This document shows positions 46,930-56,725 of a DNA stretch of 64,000 nt, one piece after another. Under the pieces are notes generated by a model. That model had not been told where the DNA came from. It did not search any database and saw only the letters and a list, made by a program, of their open reading frames with translations. The position numbers and the translations under genes were made by a program. The stretch lies in the NCBI GenBank assembly GCA_963971535.1, contig OZ020588.1:122740443-122804442 (forward strand), in the 5' to 3' direction. Source of the stretch: Notolepis coatsorum (lineage: Eukaryota; Chordata; Actinopteri; Aulopiformes; Paralepididae). How positions within the stretch are numbered: the first letter of the stretch is position 1; each line of letters opens with the position of its first letter.

Positions 46930-46987
46930 TTGCCAAGTCCTCTGCAAGTTACTCAATGAAACCCGTTTAATGACATGAAAACGGTCC

Positions 46988-49351
46988 TTAGACCCACAGT
47001 TTCACACATTGTTCCATTAGTTTCACACACTGTTCTACAACCATCAGCACTTCGTCCTGGCGATCCCGAGCGGGTAGCCGACCTCTGGTGCTCCTCTGGG
47101 GCCAGGTTCGTCCAACCTCCCCTGCATCTGATCCCGCGTCAGATCCGTCTGTCTCTGCTGGTAGGCCCTTGGCCACGGCTCCCCCCGCCGAGGCCTCTGA
47201 GGAGCCGCCCGCGGCGCCCTCCTCGCCCCCGTCTCCGCCGTCTTCTCCATCCTCGTTTGAGGGGACTGACTTTACCCCTCCTGGCGCCCTCCTGACGCTC
47301 CCATCTCCACCCTCTAGGCCCGGTTTGACACCTGCCGGTGAGCGTCTGCGCCGGTATTGAAAGTTGCGCCGGTAGCGACGCCTACGAGGCCCCTGTTCTG
47401 GGCTGTCATCGTCTCCTTGACCTCCTGATCGGAAACCTCGGTGGTAACTCTGCCTCCAGAGGTCCCGGTCTCTGTCGTCAAGCTCTCCCTTCTCAGGCCC
47501 TCTCTCGTCGGGCTCCCTCTCCTGCTCCCCCTGGGCAGGCTCTTTCCTCTCGGGCCCTCTCTGTTCAGGCCCCCTCTGGTCAGGCTCTCTCCTGACGGGC
47601 TCTCTCTGTTCAGGCCCCCTCAGGCCGGCCCTTCTCCGAGCAGGCTCTCCCCTGTCGGGCCCTCTCCTGTTGTGCTATCTCCTGTTGGGCCCTCTCTGTT
47701 CAGGCCCCCTCTGGTCAGGCTCTCTCCTGTCGGGCTCCCTCCTGTTGGGCTCTCCCCTGTCGGGCCCTCTCTGTTCAGGTCCCCTCTGGTCAGGCTCTCT
47801 CCTAACGGGCTCCCTCTGTTCAGGCCCCCTCAGGCCGGCCCTTCTCTGAGCAGGCTCTCCCCTGTCGGGCCCTCTCCTGTTGGGCTCTCTCCTGTTGTGC
47901 CCTCTCTGTTCAGGCCCCCTCTGGTCAGGATCTCTCCTGTCGGGCTCCCTCCTGTTGGGCTCTCCCCTGTCGGGCCCTCTCTGTTCATGCCCCCTCTGGT
48001 CGGGCTCTCTCCTGTTGGTCTCTCTCTGTTCGGGCCCCCTCTGGCCAGCCCATCTCTGAGCAGGCTCTCTCCTGTCGGGCTCTCTCCTGTTGGGCTCTCT
48101 CTGTTCAGGCCCCCTCTGGTCAGGCTCCCTCCTGTCGGGCTCTCTCCGGTTGGGCTCTCTCCCGTTGGGCTCTTTCTGTTCAGGCCCCCTCTGGCTGGCC
48201 CTTCTCTGTTCAGACCCCCTCCTGTCGGGCTCTCTCTCGTCGGGCTCTCTCTATTCAGACCCCCTCCGGTCGGACTCTCCCTGGTCGGGCTCCCTCCTGT
48301 TGGGCTCTCTCTTTTCGGGGCCCCTCTGGTCAGGCTCTCTCCTGTCGGGTTCTCTCCTGTTGGGCTCTCTCTGTTTGGCCTCTCTCCCGTGGGGCTCTCT
48401 CTGTTCAGGCCCCCTCTGGCCGGCCCTTCTCTGTTCAGACCCCCTCCTGTCGGGCTCTCTCTCGTTGGGCTCCCTCTGTTCAGACCCCCTCCGGTCGGGC
48501 TCTCCCTGAGCAGGCTCTCTCCGGTCGGCCCTTCCCTGGTCAGGCTCTCTCCTGTCAGGCCCTCTCTGTTCGGGCCCCCTCTGATCAGCCTTTCTCTTCT
48601 CAGACCCCCTCCGGTCGGGCTCCCTCTCAGGCTCTCAAGGATCAGGTTCTGTCTCGAACGGGGTCTTAGGGGGCTGGATCCCTCGGACCATTGCCCACCC
48701 CAATGGTTCCAGCTGGGGCCCCTCCACCTGGATTCGCCGTATCTCCACCCGGTCGTACCCGCGGTTCCTCATCTGGATCACCATCCGTATGGGGCCGACT
48801 GGCGAGTACGGGGTGGGGCCCGTGGCGATGGGGACGCCCCTCTCGGTGTCCTCCACCTCCGGTTCTGACCTCTTGGGCGTGCATATCGGGACGTAAGCCT
48901 CCTGGCGGACCTGGCTGGGTTGGTGGGGAACTACCATCATGGGGCTGAAGCCGACCTCCTTGGAGCCGGGGCGATAACTGCGGTACGGGCGCATCCCCTC
49001 TATCCCATGAAAGAGCCTGTCGGCTCCGCTGAGCACTCCCATCCTCAGAAGTCTCCGGACCACGTCGCTTGCGCGTCCTCGGATGGGGTCGTCCTTCACG
49101 AGGAGGGTATACTCCTTGGTGAACGTCATCTCTAACCCGTTGGCGGCTTCTGAGCCGTCTCTTGGCTCCCGCAGAGCCGCCTGAGCACACCGCCTCTCCT
49201 GGAGTGCCCCCTCGGTCGACCCCTTCACGGCCTCTCCTTGTTCCAGTCTCGTCACTGGTTCCTCCGGTGTCGTCGTTTGACGCTTCTCTTGCAGATCCTC
49301 CATCTTTGCCGCCATCTCCTGCGCGCCCCTGGTCCCTTCGTCGGACGTCAT
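46988..49351 (-). pseudogene. Gag-like protein with a long pentapeptide array, three in-frame stops
   Basis: One frame of 788 codons runs from ATG 49351 to TAA 46988 without any frameshift. Stops are TGA at 48635, TAG at 48251 and TAG at 47675. Residues 1-238 form a globular-looking part: a charged start with MAAKMEDLQEKRQ, then LEMTFTKEYTLLVKDD, ASDVVRRLLRMGVL, GFSPMMVVPHQPSQVRQEAY and RMVIQMRNRGYDRVEIRR. A linker of about 400 residues is built from five-residue units of EPDRR, EPNRR, EPDQR and GPEQR type. The end is Arg/Gly-rich (RRRRYRRNFQYRRRR-like), then acidic, then VLMVVEQCVKLMEQCVKLWV. It is read as a Gag because of its position between primer site and polypurine tract. I do not recognise a named Gag family, and no zinc knuckle or protease motif is visible. 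Confidence 0.65.
47430..48640. repeat. 15-bp coding minisatellite inside the gag-like frame
   Basis: On the plus strand the unit is GGGCTCTCTCCTGTC-like, with a larger period of about 60 bases made of four variants. All frames on both strands stay largely open because 15 is a multiple of three. The 475-codon plus-strand frame here is therefore a shadow. Confidence 0.9.
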
Positions 49352-49393
49352 GGTCTCTCTACTGGTCGGTCAAGGAAGTGGAGTAGGATGTTG

Positions 49394-49411
49394 ATCCTGT
49401 TCGTGACGCCA
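49394..49411 (-). promoter_or_regulatory. Primer-binding site of the gag-only element
   Basis: On the minus strand TGGCGTCACGAACAGGAT starts two bases after the LTR end. It has the TGG start and the CGAACAGG core common to primer sites of vertebrate LTR elements. The exact tRNA was not identified. Confidence 0.75.
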
Positions 49412-49636
49412 AATGTAGAATGGTGGATTATCCCTGCTTGTGGGAGTAGTAGTACACAGACACTGGGTATTAGGATACTATAGTATTGGACCTATATGTA
49501 CCCCCGTCTTTGGCCCGGAACGTCGTTCTGGAGGGCTTGCAGTTGGAGTGGATGGGGCCCAGGATTTACTAACCTGGGGATTGGTACTCTGGTCTCCCTC
49601 GCCTTCCAAGGCGGTCAGCAGTAACACCCCACACAC

Positions 49637-50002
49637 TAGGGATGGGTACCTTTCACATTTGAACCGATACCGGTACCGGTACCTGTGAATCGATACCGGT
49701 ACCCAACGGTACCTTTTTTCGGTGGTTTAGTCTCAAGAAATGTAATTTACCTACCTCAGCCGTGAAAAAAAATCCAAACTTCAAATAACTACAATTTCGA
49801 CAGTTTTCGGCTTGCCATTGCTCCGACTGCTTTGTTGTTGAATCAAGTAAAATCCTCGGTAAGCATATATTGTGCATGTGAACGTTGACATGAAAAGAAA
49901 AAAGTATATCATTTTTTTTTTTTTTTTTGTATCTCACTTGATTCGATACTCAGTAGTTTTGGTTCGGTACCTCAAGAGTACCGAATTCGGTACCCATCCC
50001 TA
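49637..50002. mobile_element. hAT-type MITE (TAGGGATGGGTACC ends)
   Basis: The ends are TAGGGATGGGTACC and GGTACCCATCCCTA. The flanks CCACACAC (49629-49636) and CCACACAG (50003-50010) are an 8-bp duplication with one change. The undisturbed LTR at 45310 shows the empty site. The interior has many GATACCGGTACC words. Confidence 0.85.
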
Positions 50003-50548
50003 CCACACAGCCTCACTCCCTCAGTACCTCCGACAGCCCTCCCACACCCAGTGACTGTCAGTTCAATAGTATTATTGGGCTTCCCTTTAAGCAGTACTCT
50101 TCCTTGACCACCTGTATAGACCCTTCAAATGCTATTCTGTAAATGGGGTGTAAGGGTTAAATAATTATGCAGTCACAATATTTACCCAGAGGTTAGAATA
50201 GCAAATGGAACTCAAAGAAACAGACACACACAATGATCCCGATTAGGTCTACTTTAGTGAAGCCTGGGCAGGTTATACATTACAACGTTAATACTTAATA
50301 TATGGCACCGGGTGCTCTTGTTATCAAGGTAGGAGAAGCTCTCCCCACCATAGGCACCTAGTGCTCAATACATTAAAACACCCCGCTTGTACTGGGGGAA
50401 CCCAGGCATAAAATGTAGACACATTGGGAATTCAGGAATCACACAAACAAATAAACAAATAACCAAATAAACCAAGTAAATGTAGGCCCACGTTACCAAA
50501 GAAAACCTAACCTAAGCTGGCTTAAATTGTTCGGGGTACCCCTTAGAC

Positions 50549-51374
50549 CAGGGGTCAGCAACCTTTTTGACATGGAGTGCCTGTTTGAAATATAGTTGTA
50601 ACTAGTGTGCCTCAACAATATTCCATGCATCGTATTTTCTTTTTTCATAATCAGGTCTTTTTAATGAATGCAATGCAGACAAACAGCTGCATACAGTGCG
50701 ACCATTTCACTCACATTTGCCCATTCATTTTTGGACACATCACACACCATCGGTGTGTGTACTGTACGTGTGCTGTCATAGCTCCACCTACAAGCCTAAT
50801 GGAGAACACCAGGAGAACACCAGGATGTGAATGGAGGGTGAATGTGAGGTATATTGTGTAAATAAGTTTTGATTGATCGCAAGACTACACTGTAAAAAAA
50901 GAAATTATTAGTTACCAGAACTTTAAAATATTGAGTTCAGTTACTGTGCATTAAGGTTTTCAGTTTTCAATCCATAATACGTTAACAGAAAAATAAGTAC
51001 ACAACCACATTATTTCAACCTAATAAAACTATGTTTATTGTCATTGTTTTAAGAACACAAGTTGACTTGGTAATACTCACATTTTGAGTAAAAAAATGGC
51101 TTTTAACATGTGCAATGTTCAATGAAATAGAAAAATAAATAATACAATTTGTTGATTAATCCCACTGGTCACAATGGTGACCGTAATAATGTTTTTGTTA
51201 TAAGGCTCTGCAAATGTTACTGAATGATGTAGCAATGTATTTCCAGCTAAATTGAAATAATAAACAAATAAAGGGTCTCAATTAAATATGTGGAAGTAAA
51301 AAGAACCTGTGGGAGGATTTCAACAAGATAAATGCGACAACAGTGCAAAATAGTTCACTATAATATTTCAAAGC

Positions 51375-51405
<31 letters not shown>

Positions 51406-51493
51406 TTTTTTTTTTTTAATACTGCCCCCTGTGCCTATGCAAATGCCCCCGCGTGCCTATGCAGGCACGCGTGCCTAGGGTTGCCTACCCCTG
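50549..51493. mobile_element. hAT-type MITE (CAGGGGTCAGCAACC ends)
   Basis: The ends are CAGGGGTCAGCAACC and GGTTGCCTACCCCTG. The target duplication CCTTAGAC is at 50541-50548 and 51494-51501, and the empty site is visible in the other LTR near 45850. The interior is AT-rich with a poly-A/poly-T run near 51376-51418. Confidence 0.9.
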
Positions 51494-52278
51494 CCTTAGA
51501 CACTGGTTGTTAGCGTTCACTTCAATGGACGTTGCTGTTGATATACGTGGTACTGTTAGTACTTAGCCAAGATGGCGGACCCACTCTTGTCACCGCTAGT
51601 CCGGATGACACGATGGCGTTGGCGATCCGCGAGCACAGCCAGCAGGCTGAGCGAACAGCAGGCAGTGGTTAGCTGGCAGAGCTTGCTGTATGGCGTCCTC
51701 TGCTGGTGGGAAGAGGCGTCCTCTGTACCGTCTGGGAAATGTCCACCGCTGCTGTTGCTGGCTTGGTTCTGTCGCGCAAGCTAATACTTTGGCTACCTTA
51801 AACACAGCTAAGCTTTGGGTCTCGACGCACCCTCCTGCTATTCGGTTACACTGCTAACGCAACGTGGCTGGTTATACCACCGGTCTCTTCAGCGCCTCGC
51901 GCCCTGTAGTCTACTCAAGTCAGACGGAGCCGTTAGCAGCATACTACCATACCGCACACAGTAACTACTATAACCCGATAACGTTAGACGTTAGTCTCGT
52001 TAGCTCTAGACGTTAGTCCTTGGGTTCGGTTTCTCTTACTCACACACTATCGCTGATACTTCTAGGATAACCCGTCACTAGCAAGTATGTTTCATCACCC
52101 GCCGCTCGCTCCGACGGGGCTCTCCAACTGACTTCTTCAACGGGGCTATTCCAAAGCACACGCCCGTTGTGGCTGCGACCGTTCACGGCCAAGTCCAATG
52201 CCGAAGAGAGCTTCCTGCTCCCCTTGCCTCCAGGTAACTCCCTCTTCCTCGTTGCTTGCTTCTCTCCACTCGCAACTG

Positions 52279-52280
<2 letters not shown>

Positions 52281-52370
<90 letters not shown>

Positions 52371-52463
52371 CGCGAGAGAGAAAGAGAGAAAGAGAGAGAG
52401 AGAGAGAAAGAGAGACTCCAGCTCACTGCACTGCCGCGGAGAGAGAGAGAGAGAGACGCCCGC

Positions 52464-52499
<36 letters not shown>

Positions 52500-52528
52500 A
52501 AGAGAGACTCCAGCTCACTGCACTGCCG

Positions 52529-52610
<82 letters not shown>

Positions 52611-52616
52611 CCAGCT
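52281..52616. repeat. Interrupted (GA)n microsatellite
   Basis: Three GA blocks are separated by CTCCAGCTCACTGCACTGCC units and CACCCGCGAGAG/GACGCCCGCGAGAG words, so the array is a higher-order tandem repeat. The Arg-Glu open frames are artefacts. Confidence 0.9.
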
Positions 52617-52974
52617 CACTGCCGTGGAGAGAATTACATTTGTTTTTCTTGCAGTTTTATTAAAAGTCACTCCTCATCTCCAGTAGGCAAAACAATTCAA
52701 CATTATCACCACCCACCTGTCCTGATGGTCTGCCCAATTCTCAAAATCTGCATGTCACAGAAGTAGTCCCCGGAGCAGGTTGCTTCGTCTTCTTTGTAAA
52801 ATCAAAATTGGTTAGAAGGCTTACTTCTTTGATATTCCGTTTAACTTTCGACATTATCCTGGATGCGTCTATTTGTGCCTGCAGAGTGCAGACTGCATTG
52901 CAGCGTCGCCACGCTCCGAATGGTAAACGCAAGAATAGCATGCATGTTGCATGCGTATTACGAGTAGGGTATAT

Positions 52975-54445
52975 CTGCAGTGCCGGTGTTCTGCGAAATT
53001 CTACTCCCTGCTGAATTCTGCTGCCAGCGCTCCTGCGCTTGCGCACGCATGCGCATGACCCACAATCCTTTTCCACGCGTTTTCAATCTACAATATTCTG
53101 CTGCTGAACGTCTTGTTTGACTTGTTGATGGTGAGCAATATCTTAAACATATTTGTACATACATAACTTATTACTGTATAAGCATGTAAATATTTGCATG
53201 TAATTGGCTTTGCAGCAGAATGTATAAAGTATGTATGAAGTAGATGATAAAATGTCGTACACCTGTTGGAGTTCGGAGTGAACGTGACAACACCCAGCTG
53301 TCAAAAGATATAGGCCTGAGTTTAGCGTTATCTTGTTTTAAAATCACTTTTGTATGCATCAAAAATCACTTGTGTGTGTGAAAGACTTTCGTCTTGTTTA
53401 CATCAGGGTCCCTCATTTTCAATTAATCAGGACATATATGACATACACAACATACAGATAGACAGTACTGCTACATCTAGACATTTATGGCATACCAGAT
53501 GTTCAAATTTGAGTACTGTTTGTGATACCAAAAGAGTCCAGAAAAGAGAGTATATACATTTGACGTAGAAACTGTACATTGGATGAGGTTGGGTGGGGTG
53601 GGGGGGGGACTGTACATTGGAGGTGGTTGGGTGGGTGGGGGGGGGGAACTGTACAACTGTACAATCAAAACTGTAAATAAATACTGTAAATAAGTTTGAA
53701 TGTTGATAACTGATAACATGTTGTTCAATGTTTTCTTTGTTCAACATATGCATACAGTATACATGGAGTGTATATAAATAAATCCATGGTTAAAAGCAAC
53801 AGTTTCTTTCCCTGAATTCTGAGTTTATTTGATAGTGATATATTGGTGTATTGAAATACCTTACCCCAGAAATCTTACATAAAAATGTTATGATAGAGTA
53901 TAAAAATATGCTCACCATATGCATACAGTATACATGGAGTGAGTAGTGAGGTCATATAAAATGATTCTGTAGTGGGAGCATTCTTTGATAGCGATATATA
54001 TATATGTATTAACAATTGATTAAATTCTACTACTCTGCTGAATTCTGCTGCCAACGCTCCTGTGCTTGCGTACGCATGCGCATGACCCACAATCGTTCAC
54101 TCTACAATTCTGCCACCTTGCTGACGAACGTCTTGTTGAGTCTTGTTGATATATCTTAAACAATATCATCCGAATGTATTTGTAGATGATAAAATGTTGG
54201 TACACCTGTTGGAATTCGGAGTGAACTATAGGGTGACGTCACCCAGCTGTCCAAAGATATAGGCGATTCGCGCTACGGCAGCAGTTCTCAGCAGAGTAGT
54301 AGAATTTCGCAGCACTGACGTCACCCTATAGTTCACCGGCAGCAGTTCTCAGCAGAGTAGTAGAATTTCGCAGACGCGTCTAGCGAGTCACGCTACGGCA
54401 GCAGTTTTCGAGGAAGTAGTAGAATTTCGCAGAACACCGCCCGCA
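52975..54445. mobile_element. Foldback or MITE-like element with GGTGTTCTGCGAAATTCTAC ends
   Basis: The left end GGTGTTCTGCGAAATTCTAC (near 52983) is matched in reverse near 54419-54437 (GTAGTAGAATTTCGCAGAAC). Inside, a segment with CTTGCGCACGCATGCGCATG and CCCACAATC occurs at 53030-53070 and again at 54065-54092. CAGCAGTTCTCAGCAGAGTA occurs twice, with a diverged third form, between 54276 and 54410. No transposase frame. Confidence 0.6.
53385..53700 (-). mobile_element. LINE 3' region fragment (same family as 39743)
   Basis: GAAAGACTTTCGTCTTGTTT, then ACATCAGGGTCCCTCATTTT and AATT, with ACATACACAACATACA further on, match 39838-39915. A G-rich stretch with TGTACATTGG words matches the minisatellite part. 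Neither the tail nor coding sequence is present. Confidence 0.6.
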
Positions 54446-54967
54446 ACCCCATAGATTTATGCTATTGTCTATTACGGTGAATTTGTGCGCAAATCATTAA
54501 TACATCAAAATAGCCTAATTTTATTATTATACACGATGATGACGATACAGAAAATTACAGAAAAATTTGAAATGCATGGCAAAAATAGCATTTATTGTCA
54601 GTATTTTAGAGACCCCCCAAAAATTCACAAATCATGTTTTCAGGGGAGCTGATGTCTGATCTAAGGGAGCCATGGCTCACCCAGCTCCCCCATGATTCGC
54701 ACCCTGCCGCCCCCTGCTGGCAACCTCCACTGGTCCCACTCAAGGACCGCTACAGAAAGGGAAAAAGGGCTCAATGGTATTGCTAGTAATCCATACTGCA
54801 TCTGGAGAGAGTAGCACCTCACCTCGTCGTTAGACTGGGCGAGCTATCCAAAGGAACACTGTTAGTCTATCCAAAGGAACACTGTAAATCACACGTTATA
54901 CACACACAGGGAAAGTAACAGTTAGTTACCACTACTGAATACTTTGTAGAATATTCAGGCTGCTACA

Positions 54968-55640
54968 CAAGGGAAGGAGCAAATGGCTCTCATTCAATGG
55001 AAAGGCAGAGGACTATGAGCTCTGGGAATAGCGCATGTTATGCTGTATGCACGGTGTGGGACTGAAGACGACGATCTTGACGGCCCACACGGGAGACCTG
55101 ACGGTGGAAGCACAAGCCCTGGACGACAAGCGTAATGCAGATGCATACTGTGAGTTAGCACCACTGCTCGACAACACAAGCTTGGGGCTGATATTCCGCG
55201 ACACTAAAGACAAAGGCCGAGAAAGCCTGGGAGTGTTGAGAGAACATTATATCAGGCAAGGAAGACCCCGAGTCGTGGCCCTCTACATCACACTAACAGC
55301 ACTGAAGAAGGGGCACACCGAGACTGTGACCGAATACGTCATCAGAGCTGAGCAGATCATTACGGCATTGAAGAGTGCAGGAGAAGCACCAAGCGATGGG
55401 CTAATGATGGCGATGGTGATGAGGGGACTACCGGAGCTGTACAAACCGTTCACACTCCTGGTAACACACGGTTCAGCGGACATGACGCTGGGAAAGTTCA
55501 AGGCCAAGGCCTGAGCGACGCAGAGGGAGAAGACCAGGCCCATGACGGAGCTGGCGTGTTGGCGATGCGGAGAAAAAGGACATCGGAAAGGTAACTGCAC
55601 AAAGACTGTCTGGTGTGCGTCTATGCCTTCTACAACGCTG
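54968..55640 (+). pseudogene. Copia gag (start codon at 45084), with zinc knuckle
   Basis: The ATG and the next three codons (MATK) are at 45084-45095. The reading frame resumes at 54972 beyond the nested LTR element and its CAAG target repeat. Two stops interrupt it, a TAG near 55029 and a TGA at 55512. Visible are NGKAEDYELWE, then RESLGVLREHYIRQGRPRVV, VTEYVIRAEQIITALKSAGE, MRGLPELYKPF and the knuckle CWRCGEKGHRKGNC (C-x2-C-x4-H-x4-C). This is the UBN2-type gag of Copia elements, which packages the RNA. After about 55640 the frame is lost at the foldback insertion. Confidence 0.8.
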
Positions 55641-55680
55641 TTCGGTTTCCGGGTTCCTCTAATTGGCCACTAAGCCCACG

Positions 55681-55967
55681 TGACCCTACGCTAGCACGCC
55701 CCCCTTACGCCTGAGAGTCACACACAGCTAGTGGCAGGCAGAGAGCCTTGCTACTACTAGCCGAGTGATGAATGAAAATGTATCTGTTTCACCTAACAAC
55801 ACTATTGCTCCGTGATCATAGCCATCCATCTCTAAAGCTAACCACTATTTGTAAAAGCCACAACCACGTTACCATATGTAATAATTAGGGATGTCCGATA
55901 TTATCGGCCGACCGATATTATCGGCCGATATCGGCAGAAAAATGTGATATCGGAAAATATCGGTATC

Positions 55968-56003
<36 letters not shown>

Positions 56004-56470
56004 TTTATTTAACCTTTATTTACCCAGGCAAGCAAGTAAGAACCAATTCTTATTTTATTTATTGTCAAAAGTATGCATGTTGGTTTAATTCAACAACAAG
56101 AGATATGTAATGTTAATTTTTACTTTTTTAATTATCATATTTTGCACAGATAATGCTTACATTTAGAAAGCCTTTTGAATGCATCCAGTGAAATTATTAA
56201 TTACCTGAAATTATTCAGTTTTTTTGGGGGGAAACCCTGCATATATCGGTATCGGTTGATATCGGTATCGGTATCGAAATTAAGAGTTGGACAATATCGG
56301 AATATCGGTATCGGTAAAAAAGCCAATATCGAGCATCCCTAGTAATAATGTAAATCATTGTGTCGTTGTACATATTGTGTATACACCGTTAGAAGCGAAC
56401 GTAGCTTAGCTTAGTAGCTATTGTTGTGCTAACAACATCCCGACACCCACCTTGTTAGCCAGCATGAATG
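55681..56470. repeat. Left arm of a foldback element in the Copia
   Basis: From CCCTACGCTAGCACGCCCCC the arm runs through GGCAGGCAGAGAGCCTTGCT and CTCCGTGATCATAGCCATCC to GTTAGCCAGCATGAATGCCC. It is interrupted by an hAT MITE at 55886-56341. The reverse complement lies at 61333-61887. A shorter internal inverted copy of the GTGTATACACCGTTAGAAGC part lies at 56650-56695. Confidence 0.85.
55886..56341. mobile_element. hAT-type MITE (TAGGGATGTCCGATA ends)
   Basis: The ends are TAGGGATGTCCGATATTATC and CCAATATCGAGCATCCCTA. The target duplication GTAATAAT is at 55878-55885 and 56342-56349. Sub-terminal runs of ATCGGTATCGG are also inverted. It contains a poly-T tract and AACCTTTATTTACCCAGGCA near 56010. 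Confidence 0.9.
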
Positions 56471-56725
56471 CCCGATGTAGAATGCATAGACGCAGGTCGC
56501 TTGTTGGCCGGCATGAGTGCCCGATTTGGGGTGGTTCTCTCCTCTTTGTGTGCCTTTGTCCTTGCGGGTGTTCTGCCGGGGGAGCTTGTGGACGCGACAA
56601 TAGTGGCGGTTGTAGGGTGTTTGAGCTTGTAGCGTTAGTTAGCTCATAGCTATCGTTAGCTTCTAACGGTGTATACACAATATGTACAACGACACAATGA
56701 TCAAACACCTTATAAATACTATTGT

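Larger units (their letters stand above)
52271..54707. other. Compound insertion in the LTR: GA repeats plus a foldback element
   Basis: The LTR text stops after TTCTCTCCACT and resumes at CCCCCTGCTGGCAACC. Between lie interrupted GA microsatellites (52281-52616) punctuated by CTCCAGCTCACTGC and CTGCCGCGGA words, unique-looking DNA (52630-52970), and a foldback element (about 52975-54445). No clean target duplication is visible, so the insertion probably grew in steps. Confidence 0.6.
45096..54967 (-). mobile_element. Gag-only LTR retrotransposon inserted in the Copia gag
   Basis: The element is read on the minus strand, so the upstream LTR is 49414-54967 and the downstream LTR 45096-46911. 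Both have TGTAGAA and GCTACA borders on the plus strand. The target duplication is CAAG (45092-45095 and 54968-54971). The primer-binding site, one long frame and the polypurine tract fill a 2.5-kb interior. There is no protease, reverse transcriptase, RNase H, integrase or envelope. The LTRs agree closely apart from three younger insertions in the upstream one. Confidence 0.9.
49414..54967 (-). repeat. 5' LTR of the gag-only element, expanded by insertions
   Basis: The pieces 49414-49636, 50003-50548, 51494-52270 and about 54708-54967 align in order with the 1.8-kb LTR at 45096. The gaps are two hAT MITEs and a 2.4-kb insertion. Small differences between LTRs include ACGATAGG versus ACCATAGG. 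Confidence 0.85.

Noticed and set aside
47441..48868. A 475-codon plus-strand frame rich in Leu-Ser-Pro-Val-Gly
   Set aside because: It lies over a 15-bp repeat whose period keeps all frames open. The minus-strand frame is in phase with non-repetitive coding sequence on both sides, and this one is not.
52808..53014. Small frames on both strands in the LTR insertion
   Set aside because: They lie in foldback DNA without recognisable protein features.
45096..54967. An endogenous retrovirus
   Set aside because: There is no pol or env and the only frame is Gag-like, so a non-autonomous LTR retrotransposon is the more careful call.
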